Positions 22,090 through 34,639 of a stretch of 64,000 bases of DNA are shown here, piece by piece. Positions within the stretch are counted from its first letter, which is position 1, and every line of letters starts with the position of its first letter. This DNA comes from Aquatica leii (Eukaryota > Arthropoda > Insecta > Coleoptera > Lampyridae), in NCBI GenBank assembly GCA_035610365.1, contig CM069433.1, positions 188,612,760-188,676,759 of the forward strand. Reading direction: 5' to 3'. Under the pieces are notes generated by a model. The model ran no database searches. It was not told where the DNA came from and saw nothing but the letters and a program-made list of their open reading frames with translations. The position numbers and the translations under genes are program-made.

Positions 22090-24881
22090 ATAGATATTAA
22101 TTTTGATTTTCATTTCCCCATAAAGTATCTTGCACCAAAAACGTAAATATTATGCAACAATATTACTTTTCTGTAAATAATAAAAACTTACAAGAATTTA
22201 GCAATTTATATTGTTTTTTCCAATTATAAATCTTTAACGTTTTTAACGGTAAGATAAAAATGACAGACTTTTTGGTGAGCACTGTATATGTATATGTACC
22301 CAAACATGACGACTGGAAAAAAAATAGCAAATAAATTTAAGAAACTGTGAAATTTTTCAAATTGTATGGAAAACGTGTTAAAATTGAGACCCCACCTAAC
22401 AAAGGATCATCATCAATTACAAAAAAACATTCCTCTTGTCATAATACGTTATAAACTTTTTTTCTTACAAAAATTATCTGTTGAGACTTTACCCTGGTGC
22501 TCAAATAGAAAAAGATGCAAAAGAAACAACATACAATAATCGACTTTCTCAAGCCAGAATAGCAGGGAAAAGGTGCTTCTTTTTATATTTCTTACGTAAA
22601 AATTTCAAACTGATACAAGAACACTTAAATTATTTTCAATGTATATATTTACTTTTAAATTAAATGTTTTTTACCTTGTTCTATTTCTCATGAGATTGTC
22701 GAATAAACATTTGTTACGTGCTCTAAATTTAAATTGCGCTACCCTGTATATTTTTGGTTGACTTGAAGTTAGTGTTTCACTTCTCCACGCTAATGTTCAA
22801 GTCGTCATTTTCACTGTCATTTCCTTCCACGTTGTGGTGCACAAAATATATCTGCTTACGTTTGAAGAATATTTTCTTAAAACATCAACATGTTGTGGCA
22901 ACGTGACGAGAATTTTTCTTCTTTTTTTTGTTCTGTAGTTCATATTGCGGGTTATTTGTGTGTGAGTTTTATAAGTTGCAGACAGATTGTGGTATAGTAG
23001 GAAATTGTTAACAATTAAAAAATAACTTAAGGTAAACAGAAAACCTGTAGTTAACTGAATAAAATTCACATAAAACAATAATTATTAACCAACTAGTTAA
23101 AATCAAGCTTTATAGAACATTAAAATGATCAGTTGGTAATACTAACACTGGAACTAATAAAAATGTTGCGACACTTAAAAAACCTATTCGTAAGATCAGA
23201 ACTTTATCAATGTAGATGTTACTTTTTTTATATATGTATGTATTGTAAATGTATCAGTATTTCGAAATGAGTAATAAAAAACTAATGTATCTAAGTACTT
23301 AATTTATTTTTGGCAATGTTTGATTGCATGTAAATTTGTACTACTAACACAAATTGAATGTAAAACAGTTAAATAAAGAAATTACAATTCAAAGATAATT
23401 TTTTTTTCACTTAAAGCATTTAGAAAAATCAATAAAAAAACAAGTATCGACATCGCAGATTAACTTTTTAACTTTAGCTATTTGAATACAATTAACAGTT
23501 AACCAATGTATAAATAACAAAATACTAGTTATGTGTTTCCAATGTAAGAAAAAAGCAATAATTTAAATAAAAAAAGTTTAAAAGTTTGTTACTTTTTTAT
23601 AAAAAAAATCTGAAGGTTGTTTAGCAAATTCTTACTAAAATGTACTAAAATCTAAAGAAATTGCACAGTCTAAAGGGTATTAACGTATTGCTTTTCATTT
23701 AATAAAAAACAGGTAAAATCATAATTCTTGATTTTGTAACTGTTTATAAGAAGTAACCTACAGTTATATAATTTAAAATTTCAACAAACAACCAATCACT
23801 GTAACTTGTGACGTTTTTAAGAATCCACAATTATTTCAATAAGCATTATTAATGTAAATAAAATACTCTATTATATATCTCACACTTGCTGTTTGTACAA
23901 ATACCTACTCTTTTATACACAAAACTTTAATTTACGGTTGTTACAAAACACCATCATTGATTCATTTTCTAATATAACGGTGTACTTTTTGCGTATTTAA
24001 TTTTATATATTATTATAAGTGCTCAATACTGTCTTTTCATGTATCGTATAACAATACCTACTTGTAAGATTAAAATAAAAAAAAGCAAATTTATCGCTAA
24101 ACGTTGGTCCTTACATCAACTTCTCATAATATGCATTAAAAACATTTATCTCATTTTATAACAGGACAACGCAGCATCAGTGTTCAATGCGCCACGTCTA
24201 ATCTGCGGTTTAAAGTAGCCTACTATAGTTGAAGTGTTGACCAGATTAATGAATTAAGCTTCAAAATAAGTAAACGAAAACGAAATCATACATGCTTACA
24301 GGTATTGCATTCTTATTACGTGAGTTGGCTATCATTAAGAATATCCGGATCCGCTTATAACAAGCAGAACTTAAAACGAGGGTTCTGTTTTAACGAATTA
24401 TTTTCCGTGTTACAGAAATTGTTCATTAAACTTTTAGTACAAAACTGCTACATCGCTTTGTATACAACAATCCATTTTTGGTCAGTTTAGAACAATATTT
24501 GCCGTCGCGATTAGAACGAGGAATCAACATATTTTTGAGCAATTAAAAATTTATGTAAACAATTACAAAAGTTATCAACATTTTAAACGTTTATATAGCA
24601 GATAGCCGCCAGTAGTTTCATCTTCTTCTATGACGTATATAACATGTAAAATAAAAATAGTTATTTAATATTATTTCTAACAATGTTCCTTAATGAGCCA
24701 TACTAAACTTACAAGTTTGCTTCTGGCTTGCTTCTAAATTAAAGAAACAAGTTTCTTTTATAAAATGGTACCAAATCAAATATTGAAACATAAGCATAAA
24801 TAATAACTTACTAGTAGGTAAGGATATGGGCTTCTCCAAAAACTTATCATGTGATGGTGTATTAAATAAATCCTTCGATTT
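22090..24881. other. AT-rich gene-free stretch
   Basis: No coding similarity on either strand. A possible diverged repeat at 22,705-22,910 shares blocks with 40,966-41,180 (TTTGTTACGTGC, then about 180 bases later TTTTCTTAAAACATC). A TTTTTGGTGAGCACTGTAT segment at 22,268-22,286 looks like a mariner terminus but has no partner. Confidence 0.35.
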
Positions 24882-24992
24882 GGACAGTAGGCACTAGTCA
24901 AAAATACAAGCCTAATGATATTGGCGCAATAGCTGACGCAACGTAGCCAAAATAAATCGACTTGTTTCGATTTTGACTGGTGCCTGCCCTCC
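24882..24992. repeat. Small inverted-repeat element (MITE-like)
   Basis: Left arm GGACAGTAGGCACTAGTC... (24,882-24,910) and right arm ending ...GACTGGTGCCTGCCCTCC (24,961-24,992) are imperfect inverted repeats of about 30 bases around a 50-base centre, total 111 bp. The centre (ACAAGCCTAATGATATTGGC) resembles sequence at 6016. No target duplication was identified. It could be a MITE or a transcribed hairpin. Confidence 0.5.
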
Positions 24993-27885
24993 ACATCAAA
25001 AGATCTATTTAAAATAAAAATACACCATCACGTAATAAATAATAACGTACAGATAGTAGAAAGAAACATTTTGGTATCTTGCAGCTATCCATGAATGCCA
25101 AAAAATAATTAGTCTTTTCTGAATTATCGTGTAGTTTAAAAACTGATCAATGTTAATAAATACTAACTTCTTTACGTTAATTTGAGCAAATTTCAATAAC
25201 CGTTCTCACGTTTCTAAACAACTGATCCTTACAACTCCTATAACACTTCAGAAATCCGATACATTACTGTTGACGTTTTTTTCCCATCAAAAGAAAACAA
25301 GTAATTATGTTGCAAAATACGTGTTTCGATTTACTCTAATTACCAGGAACTTACTGTTTCTAAAATACGTTACCATTGAATTACAAGAACGTCACCACTA
25401 AATATCAACGTTTGCAAACATAACCTAAAATATTTAATTTACAAACCAAACCATTTTTACTCTATCCGTACCATTAAAACTAATGCAATAGCATTCACAC
25501 GGTCCTAAATCAAATTTAAATTATGCTTTGATAATTAATTATCCTGTACGGTAATAGCTTTGACCTGCACGGAAATTGATCAAACACAATGCAAAATGTT
25601 GCCTAATCGCAAATATACATACAATGTATCGTATTATCTTTTCGTCGTATATTATTTTCCTTTAGCAAAATAAATACTATTAACATAAAATATCTTTTTT
25701 CAATTAGCACTATCCGAACATTATTTCCACGTAAACATTTCAATAATTATTTACAATGTAATAAATTCAGTGACAAATTATTGATAAATGTCAATAGTAC
25801 CTCGGCATCAGTCTTAGTATATTAGCATAAATTTAATACTGTAACTGTTTCTAAAGGTAATCGCTTAATTGTTTACACTTCTTATGTAATTTACTAATGT
25901 ATATATTTATACTATTTACATAAACAATAAATAATTAAAGATGAAATAATATACAATTGTAATTACCAAAGTTAAAAAAAAGGAGGGTAGTTTGACAATT
26001 CGATTTAACGTTTAAAATAATTAAAATAATTTTCTGTAAAAATTCATACTTGTCATATTTGTATTTAACTTTGATAATAATAAAATAAAAATAGTAAAAG
26101 TAACTGCTTAACATAAATGAATAATAACGTTGTTTTTCAGAAAACTAAGAAACAAAACTCTGTCGGAGATATATTATTCTATTTACTTTGCAACAGAATG
26201 TTTATTTTGCTTCAAACGCTTCTTTAAATATTAACTGTTGATTTAAGTTTTATTGAGACATATGTACAAAGATAATCAATCTTGTACAATAATGTCTTCT
26301 AAATGTTAATTCTAACTCGGATGAAGGTTTGAGTAGCACTAACCACAATTCAGTGATTGACAGCAAAGAAACTAATGTAATAGTTTGTGTAACTTTCTGC
26401 ACTATTCGTAATTAATAAAGATACTAAAGAGATTAAATTCTTAAAAAAATGTATGTATTAAAAGTACTAGCAATTTTAAACATAGTTATATACATTTTTG
26501 TGTTTATCGTAACAAAGATTAAAAAAAAAATAAAATAACCAATAGCAGAAATTTTTGATTTTGTACTCAAACACTACAACTATTCTAAATTTTTTAGAAT
26601 TACATTTACAAACTAACGACTGTATAAAAAGAATAAAAAAACCAAATAGAAGGCTAAATCAAAACACTATGTTACATGAAAAAAATGTTAATAAATGACG
26701 TAATATCACGGAGCTCAATGAAAACAGTCGTGCGTTATACTCAAAAATCCGTGACTCTTTGGAAAACTTAAAATGTAAAAGCAACAGTCGATATCAAAAG
26801 AGCGCCCGCAAGGTTTTTGAACAATTAACATTTATTACATAAAAGAGATAAAGAAAAATGATATATATATATATACATAAATATATAAATCAAATTTTAC
26901 ACCCAAAATAAATTCGTAATAAAACAATCAATTACAAACTTTAGTTAAAAAGTAAAACAAATTTTAATGAAACGTAAATTGAAATTAAATGTAAAATACA
27001 ATAAACAACAAAGAAAAATAAAATTCAAAGGCCTTTGGTCCGCAAAATTAATTAAAGCAATGAACGTAACTAAAGTAGTTATAACAAAAAAAATACAAAC
27101 AAAATTTGACTTATTTAGTCGAGGGTACATTAAAACGTCATTTTATCTTTTGTTTTACATTTGGTTAAATGTCTATATTTGTAAATCACAAAATATGCAA
27201 ATACACCCAAACACAGAAGGATGCGTCGGTACGTAAAATCATAATAGGCGATAATTCCCAAATTTACGTATTTAACTAAACCCTTTTTAAAATTAATAGC
27301 AAAACAAACAGTATAATACTTATAAATACCTGGTTCTAGTTCTGATATTCGGATTATGTGTTTATGTGGTTAGCCGCAGCTCCTAAGCAAGATAATCGAT
27401 GCTCTCAGAATTGCTGCGATGACTTGGTGCAATCCGCTTCAAGCGAAAATAGATTACGGACGTGAGAAACTGAACTTTCCATCACATAACCATATCGAAA
27501 TTTTTGGTTGTATTTGACGAACAATTTAATTCGTTATCAAAACAAAAACTAAGCCTTAAATACATTAAAACAGCAATTTCTGCTTCCTCGATTGCCTAAA
27601 AATGTTTTCTTTTATAAACGTTGTACGAACACATAAAGGAGTTTACAAAAGTAATGACATATGATCCAAATGCAGCAGACAAAAATGCAAAAAAATCAAG
27701 ACGCATTACACATGTGCTTCAAAAACGATTTCAACGTCGTAAAACACAGCTACAGCAAATGATAACGACACATAAAAGATAGTCGTAATCAAGTTAGAAT
27801 AAAAAATACTGCTAAAATATTGAGTTACCTCTATCTCTAAGTGCTAAACTGTAATAATTTGAACATGGAACTGTGGTACAAAGAT
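24993..27885. other. AT-rich gene-free stretch
   Basis: Contains an (AT)n run at about 26,860-26,892. Short frames at 26,945-27,236 on both strands have low-complexity Lys/Asn/Ile or Phe composition and are chance. No feature is supported. Confidence 0.4.
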
Positions 27886-27889
27886 TTTT

Positions 27890-28490
27890 GATTTTGAGAG
27901 CAAGAGCGTACCAAATAAATGCGTACCGTAATTTGATTAGTAAGTGAAAGAACAAGCTTGCAAGTAACCTTTTGATATCAGGATCGGCAACTGTCACCGC
28001 TTGGTGTGGTTTTACAAATAATTTCATCATTGGTCCGTGATTTTTTAAAAATATACAGAATGGAGAAGCCGCATCTGTAATTTTTAATTCTGAATAATAC
28101 TTACAAATGTTAGAAAATGATGTAATTCGATAGTTACAAAACGAGAACGAAGAAATTGAAAACATGATTTTCATGCAAGATGGAATAAGTTGGCACATTT
28201 ATCGACCAGTTAAAGAACAGTTAACCGCGGTTTTTCAAGATCGTATTACCAACCGTTCATGGTCACCAAGATCGCCTGATCTTAACCCATCGGATTTCTG
28301 GCTATCGGGTTATTAACAAAATGTTATGTTTAAAATACAGTCAACAACGCTGGAGAAATTAATGGACTGTATTAGATAGCAAATTCGTGCAATTCAACCA
28401 GAAATGCTAAATAGTGCTGTATACAATTTGGAGAAACGGTGGATTATTTTACAACGAAATGTAGGTCATTATGCGCATTTGCGGTAACCA
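27890..28490 (+). pseudogene. IS630/mariner-like transposase relic (C-terminal half)
   Basis: Segments in order: SATVTAWCGFTNNFIIGP (about 27,985-28,040), YLQMLENDVI (about 28,100), FMQDGISWHI (28,161-28,195, second catalytic Asp), SWSPRSPDLNPSDFWL (28,258-28,305, third catalytic Asp) and a C-terminal MLNSAVYNLEKR. This matches the FMQDGAPPHI...WPARSPDLTP-DFWLWG family of insect mariner-like transposases. In this copy 37 residues separate the last two aspartates. Stops occur at 28,311 and elsewhere; the N-terminal DNA-binding half and terminal repeats are missing. A 128-codon minus frame (27,812-28,198) is a shadow. Confidence 0.75.
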
Positions 28491-28865
28491 GTGTTTCACA
28501 TCAGAAATCTTAAACTAAGCAACTATATTCAATTTACTTTTTATTATTAGTTTTTATTTGTTTAAAATATACGTGTCCTAGATAGTAATGCACAACATGA
28601 AAATCTTGTAAACAATTAAACATACAGAGTGGTTTAAATTAGGAAAAAGTTGAAATGGAATTTAAAGTTTTCCGGTTCCTCAAGAAGAAGTAACTTAATT
28701 CAATATTAAAAGAAAGTTCATGATTTATTTGACTCTGCTTTAAATCGTTTTAAACATCAAGCTTTTATCTGAAACCGATCTGTCCGACATATTGTAAATA
28801 ACTGATAAGATCTAAAAAACTTTTCTTCTATTTCCATGTCATCTCTTCTTTCTTTACAGTTTATA
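28491..28865. other. Gene-free or undeciphered spacer before the gypsy element
   Basis: May hold decayed gag or protease sequence of the following retrotransposon, but I could not recognise any motif. Confidence 0.3.
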
Positions 28866-28869
28866 ATGA

Positions 28870-30855
28870 TCCCTCTATTCTAATATCTACTGATAATGGA
28901 AAACCTCAAAAAGTATCTTGAATTATTGACTATCCTAACAGCATTAATAATGTCACTAAATATTTTATGTCGTGGTTACAATTTCTACTCGCTTTATTCT
29001 TGGGAAGCATTTTTGTCACCTGTTTAATGTATCCATGGATTTTTTCTCTTCCTCGTTTTTTCTTCTTAAAGAAATTTTTATTTGTAATATAAATCAAGTT
29101 AAGAGCTTTTCTGATCAAGTTCCTGAAAATATCAGTAAATTTGAAGATATTGTCAAAAATTTTCAATCGTTATCTTTTGTCACTTGTTTGCTCGAAACGG
29201 ATTTATCTACTCACTATATCGATACTGATGATACTAGGCCAATCAAGCAACGTCAATGTCCTCTCTATTCTGCCTTGCAAACTTATCTTAATAATAAAAT
29301 AGATAGTCTTCTTGAAGAAGGTGTTATATAAAAATCTAATAGTTTTTGGAACTCTTCTGTTCTACTTGTAAAGTAGAATTGACGCTATGTTAAATAAACT
29401 TCGTGATAGCCAGTTTCTTTCCTCAATTGATTTCAAACAAGCCTTCTTTCAAATTCTTCTTGATATCAATTTTTGTCCTAAGACTGCGTTTACTGTTGAT
29501 GGTAAAGGTCTTTTTTAATTCAAGCGAATGCTTTTTGATTTGTGTAATAGTGCTTTGTCCATGCAGATACTTATGGATGCAGTACTCGGTCCAGAACAGA
29601 TCGATATATTTTTGTTTATCTGATTTAATTATCGCCACTCCTACTTTTGAAAAACATTTAGAAGTTTTTAATCTGGTTTTCTGAAAGTTTAAATAAGCTA
29701 ATTTATCTTTAAATGTTAAAAAGTGTATATTTATGCGTGATTCCCTTGTTTTTCTTGGTTTTGTAGTTGATAAAGATGGTTTACGTACCGATTCTAAAAG
29801 AATTCAGTCAATTTTGGAAGCTCCGCTTCCAAAAAACACTGCCTAAATTCGTAGGGTAATGGGTTTATTACAATACTTTTATCGTTTCATTAAAGATTTT
29901 TCTACTAACAGTGTTTCTATTAATGCTTTCTCACAATTCTAAAGGACAATCTATTGATTGGACTTCTGAAGCCGACCAAACTTTTTCTACTTCAACAAAA
30001 TTATTGATTTCTGCTCCTCGTTTATTTAGTCCTGATTTTTCTAAGGTTTTCTTCAATTCAAAGGAGCCGTACTTTTCTAGGAATCTGATGGTTTTGAACA
30101 TCCTGTAGCCTATGCGAGTCGTACTTTAACTACAGTTGAGAGAAAACATACCGTTATTGAAAAAGAGTGTGTCTTGGTGTTTTGTTTGACTGCAAACATT
30201 TTTGGGGTTCTGTTGAAAGTACAAAGTTTACTGTCTCTACCTATCATTTTTCCTTGTTGTAGTAAGCTCAAAGATCCTGCAAATAGTTTAGCTCGTTGGT
30301 GTTTTCGTTTGTATCAATTTAATTTTACTATTAAAGAGTCTGTAAATGTTCCTGCTGACTATCTTCTGCAAAATTTTTTAATAATTTTTAATGACTGCTA
30401 CAAAAACATATTATCTAAAGTTGTGTCTAATTCTGATAATTTATATGATGAAGTTACTTCTGGTCATTTCAGAGATTTTAAAGCTGCCCCTCTTATTACT
30501 AAATTTTATTATTGGCTGAAATTATTATCTTTTGTTAAGAAGTATGTTTTTAATTTCTTAATTTGTGGTTTTCAAAAAGCTCCTAACCTTGATCGTGTTG
30601 GATTGATGAGCAAGTATAAAAACATTAACTTATTTCAGATGATTTACATTGACTCTATGGATTTTTTTCCTGGCTTAAAGAAACGAATCCTACCAAACGA
30701 ACAAACAGAACTGTTATAACTACAATCTCTTACTTCATTAAAAAAAACATCGTTGTAAGGACGACAATGTTTTTAAGATTGCTCAAGCCTTTAAATTATT
30801 TAAACATGAAGTACCTACATTTTTTTCTTCGTTTGTAATGTTTGCTCGTACTGTA
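28870..30855 (+). pseudogene. Ty3/gypsy pol (protease region to integrase start), left part
   Basis: Order of segments on the plus strand: STHYIDTDDTRPIKQRQCP and LNNKIDSLLEEGVI (29,205-29,331, start of RT), SIDFKQAFFQILLDINF (about 29,425), CPKTAFTVDGKGLF, LGFVVDKDGLRTDSKRIQSI (about 29,756), GQSIDWTSEADQTF (29,945), then RNase H traces (GFEHPVAYASRTL, about 30,090) and an integrase start with a degraded zinc-binding region, QKAPNLDRVGLMSKY (30,572) and FQMIYIDSMDF (30,636). At the catalytic YLDD position (about 29,610) the frame reads FVYL and then a frameshift, so both aspartates are lost. Frameshifts and stops are numerous. The element is cut at 30,855 by a pogo-like insertion and resumes at 33,096. 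Confidence 0.88.
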
Positions 30856-33095
30856 GGGGACACCGGGGTTGGATCTGACAGAGGTTGGTTGTAAGAAACG
30901 CTTTTTTAGTGTATTCATAGGTAGCAACAAGACCGCACACACTTCAACAAAAAAACCATTGCGTCTGTCGCACTTAGTGTCATTATTGCTTTAGTGGTTG
31001 GTGAGCTACGTGTATTCTGTTGATATCACTCTTTCGGTCGACTTCGAGTAAATTTTAGTGGTTGAAAATATTGTTTAATAGATTAGTGAAAGTGAAAACA
31101 TTTCTGCTTTTGGTACTACTGGACGAAATCAGGGATTTTTTGTCATTTCACCATACTTTTGTTAAATTATTTCTCACAGTTTGGGTAAATTCACCTAAAC
31201 AAAAATATCATGTCGTAAGGGGCTGGTTGTGAACATGACTTTACAGAGGTTTTGTAAACGGAAACAAATGCAAATAGATGAAGGTATTTCTTTTTTAATT
31301 TAAGCTAAGGATTTGGACAATAAAAATTTCTATTTAGGATCAACAGAATCTGTTCATGTTGGATATAAAAAAAAATCGCCAGGTTTTAACAGATAAAATG
31401 GAAAACCAACTAGCCAAATATTTGATACATCAATCAAAATTATATTTCGGATTATCCACGAGATAAGTTCGTAGATTAGCTTGCGAGTTTAGAATTAAAA
31501 ATAACGTAACCGTTCCTCCAAACTGGATAGAAAATTAAACGGCATCTGCAGACTGGTTTACAAATTTTCTTAAGCGTCATAAAGAGTCATCCATCAGAAC
31601 TGCTGAGTCAACTAGCTTTAGTCGAGCTACAAGCTTTAACGAGACAACTGTTAAAAGGTTTTTTTTCTCTTCTGGAAGAAGTTTTAGAGCGATATAATTT
31701 TGAACCGCAGGAAATTTATAATGTTGATGAAATGTGAATAAGAACTGTGCAGAAACCGGACAGAATCATCGCTCGAAGAGGAGCAAAACAAGTTGGCTCG
31801 GTAACATCTGCTGAAAGGGGTACTCTAGTAACGTTTTGTTTTGCCATCAGCGCTAGTGGAAATTAAATTCCCCCTATGTTCCTATTTCCGAGAAAAAACT
31901 ACAGGGATTACTTTGTGAATCACGGCCCACCTGGTTGCATTGGGTCCGCCAATCCGTCTGGCTCGATGACTGAAAATGATTCTTATATATTTCTGCAGGA
32001 TTTTTGCAAAATATACAAGGTCATCTAAAGACAAACTGGTTTTGTTAATAGTAGACAAACACGAGTCGAACCTCTCTTTAAAAGGAATTGCTGCAATAAA
32101 AACGGAATTGTCGTAATATCCCTACCTTCGGATTGCTCCCACAAACTGCAACCTCTCGATCGATCGGTTTATGGTCCCCTTAAAAATATATAAATTCTGC
32201 TTGTGACTCCTGGATGCGCAATCTTCCGGGAAAAACAATGACTATATACGACATTAGAAAATTAACAAAAGACGTCTTGCCTCTAGCTGCAACACCAAAA
32301 AATTTTCAGGCAGGTTTTAAAGTCAGTGGAATTTTTTTGTTCAATAAAGAAATATTTGATGAGGAGGAGTTTCTTTCCTCAGCTGCTACCAATCGTCCAA
32401 ATCCTGAAATATACAAAGATATATCAAGTGAAATATCCTTGACTAAGACTACTAAAATAGCTGAAACTACTCAAGTAACTCCTCTAAATTCAAATATTTT
32501 AACCAGCCACGTAAACCATCATAGTATTTCTGAACCTGAAAACTTGCCAGGTCCTTCCGGGGTTAAAACGTATTTTCACAAGATGTACGCCAAAGACAGA
32601 AGAACGTGTAAATGTTAGAAAATGACGAAAACGTGGACGTGCAGCTGTTTGAACCAACACACCAATTAAAGAAAAACTCGAAAATGCGCACAAAGAAAAA
32701 AAATGAAAGAACTGAAGAAAAAGGTAAACAAACTGGGCACCAAAAGAAACATCAACAAAAGCAAAGTCAAAGCCAAAAAAATATCTTCTAGCAGCTCTAA
32801 AAATGAGATAGAGACTTTTTGCCTTATTTCCGAAGAATCGTATGAGAAATCACGGTCAAGGGAAAAATGGGTGCAGTGCATTAGATGTCTAAAGTGGGCC
32901 CATGTTCAATGTACAGACGAAAGTGTATTTCGTTTGTCAAAATTGCGATTCGGACGATGATATATAATTGGTCACAACCAACCCCATTACTGTCACAACT
33001 AACCCCCTACTTGGGGTAGGTTGTGACATTTAGCATTAGATACTTGTATTGTTAATAACTTTGTCAAAATCGTCACAACCAACCCCGGTCTCCCT
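30856..33095 (+). mobile_element. pogo-like DNA transposon with both ends and TA target duplication
   Basis: Terminal inverted repeats: left GGGGACACCGGGGTTGG (30,856-30,872); right, read on the minus strand from 33,095, AGGGAGACCGGGGTTGG. TA lies immediately outside both ends (30,854-30,855 and 33,096-33,097), the target duplication of the Tc1/mariner/pogo superfamily. Near the right end GGTTGTGAC-type repeats recur (32,978-33,016), probably subterminal sites. Length 2,240 bp. It lies inside the gypsy integrase region. Confidence 0.9.
31460..32960 (+). pseudogene. pogo-like transposase relic with C-terminal PHD-like zinc motif
   Basis: Segments in order: PPNWIEN and SADWFTNFLKRHKESSIRTA (about 31,515-31,600, the DNA-binding/linker region), FEPQEIYNVDEM (31,700-31,735, first catalytic Asp), IARRGAKQVGSVTSAERGTL (31,770-31,830), PPMFLFPRKNY, a degraded VLLIVDKHES segment (about 32,035, second Asp) and LPSDCSHKLQPLDRSVYGPL (about 32,125-32,185). 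A frame of 134 codons (32,214-32,618) carries the C-terminal part with KNFQAGFKVSGIFLFN. The tail 32,703-32,960 is Lys-rich and ends in a C-x2-C...WVQCIRCLKWAHVQC pattern, the zinc motif common at the end of insect pogo/Jerky-like transposases. The protein is broken by several stops. Confidence 0.85.
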
Positions 33096-33400
33096 TATCT
33101 GTTGATGGATATTTCTATGATCGTTTCTGAAAATCATGCTAATAATTTTGTATCTCATATCGAGCGTAAGCAATGAGAAGACGATGTCTTATCTTTACTT
33201 GCACTATATAAAAATGTGCGATCTCATCTTGTCGTTTACAAAGTTGTCGAATTTTTCTAAAAAAAAATAGAATTATGCTCTTTCAGACGTTAGAAACGAA
33301 GTTTTGCTGCTAAGCTGGCACCAAAATTTATTTTTTGTGTTGCCAATATTGCAAACGTCAGTATTCGTTTGTTAGTGTAGTTACGTAATGGGCGAAATAA
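33096..33400 (+). pseudogene. Ty3/gypsy pol, right part after the pogo-like insertion
   Basis: After the second TA the retrotransposon-like translation resumes in fragments (ISMIVSENHANNFVSHIER, LALYKNVRSHLVV, then LLSWHQNLFFVLPILQ), which fit the poorly conserved C-terminal integrase region of gypsy elements. Assignment rests mainly on position and strand. No long terminal repeat (LTR) was found at the end. Confidence 0.5.
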
Positions 33401-34085
33401 GCTCTAGAGTGGCAAGATGAAAACCAGAAAGTATAATACTAAATGTTCAAAGTCAATTATTACATTAGAACGAGTATGCGATAAGTGGAAAATTCATTTT
33501 TAAAATCTGAAAATTCAGTTAAAATTAAAAAAAAATATTTCAAAGTCAATGTCAAATTTGACAGATTTAGCAATAAATGTAGTACCAAAATTATATTTCT
33601 AGTGATTTTTTAAATTTTTTTCAAATAAGAAATTAATTTAACAAAAGGCAACACAAAAATAATGTATGTTACTCCCTCTTTTCTCTTACTTTGATTTTTC
33701 TAGTTTTAAGTTAGTAATAAGCTAGAATAAGCGGTACATGATTCATCCTACGTTTAGAGTTACATTTAGTTAGTGTTTTATCTTTGCCGTTGCCTTTGCG
33801 TGTTGCTGCCTTTGCGTTGTTGCTGCCTTTGCGTTTGTTGCTGCCTTTGCGTTTTATCTTGCCGTTGCGTTGTTGTTATTTTACTTTTAGTGTTGTTTTA
33901 GATTTATCATTATGTTCTTTATACTGCATTTGATAGTGCCCATCATATTTTTTTGGGTCGAACGAGGGTATAACGTTTCCGTTATTTTTTATATAATTTA
34001 AAATTATCTATGTTTATTTAACCATTTGTTGTATGTAAACTTTTCTTTATTTTTTATTTTGTGGAGTCCTCAGTTTTTGGCGAAT
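33401..34085. other. Gene-free stretch
   Basis: No coding signal apart from the tandem repeat listed separately (33,790-33,856). Confidence 0.4.
33790..33856. repeat. Short tandem repeat, about 17-bp unit
   Basis: Four imperfect copies of GTTGCTGCCTTTGCGTT in a row (the first lacks CTG), followed by a related GCCGTTGCGTT. It is GC-richer than its surroundings. Likely a minisatellite. Confidence 0.8.
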
Positions 34086-34637
34086 TTTAACTTTGCGAGT
34101 CATTTGCAGTGAGGGACGCAACACAGCCCTCAGTCAAGGAGTTATGATATGGGGTGCAATGTCCATGTCTTCAGGGGCTGCAAAATCCCATTTTCTAGCA
34201 AGATAATGCGCGCCCTCATACGGCAAGGGCGACAACACTGTTTTTGGAAGAAGCTAACATTGTCGTCATCTCATGGCCTGCTCGGTTACCTGATTTGTCT
34301 CCCGTTGAACATGTATGGGATAGGATTGGTTGGCGACTGGGTAATTTACCACACCCTCCAGATAACTTACACAATCTCCAGCTACGGATTCAAGAAGCTT
34401 GGGACGATATACCACAAGCAGCTATAGATCACTTGATTGGTAGCATGCCAAGACATCTAAATGAGTGCATTACAAATCGTAGCGGAGCAACTCATTATTG
34501 AAAAAACTTTTTAAACTCTTGCTTTTTTGTTTTTAAATTTTAATTATCACATTGTTTCATAAAAATAGACGTTTCCTAAAAATTTAAATAAAAGCGCTCA
34601 ACAACTTCTAGGTGTTGCAATTTTTCTGGAAGTCAGT
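34086..34637 (+). pseudogene. Tc1-like transposase, C-terminal fragment with right terminal repeat
   Basis: From about 34,110 a degraded RNTALSQGVMIWGAM segment is followed by QDNARPHTARATT (about 34,200, second catalytic Asp) and an open frame (34,244-34,501) starting LEEANIVVISWPARLPDLSP and continuing to VEHVWDRIGWRL (catalytic Glu). 34 residues separate the Asp and Glu, the DD34E spacing of Tc1. The C-terminus ends in RHLNECITNRSG. The first catalytic Asp and the N-terminal half are missing. Downstream, GTGTTGCAATTTTTCTGGAA and GTCAGTA (to about 34,637) look like a Tc1 right terminal repeat. No left end was found. Confidence 0.85.
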
Positions 34638-34639
34638 AT

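Noticed and set aside
27812-28198. 128-codon minus-strand frame
   Set aside because: Antisense to the transposase relic, whose plus-strand motifs (FMQDG, SPDLNPSDFW) are clear.
32360-32385. CTGAGGA close to GAAAC on the minus strand
   Set aside because: Only two bases separate the boxes, so no stem II is possible; it lies within the pogo transposase coding region.
33781-33880. Repeats considered as a possible CRISPR array
   Set aside because: Units are about 17 bp in direct tandem without unique spacers, in a eukaryotic TE setting; this is a minisatellite.
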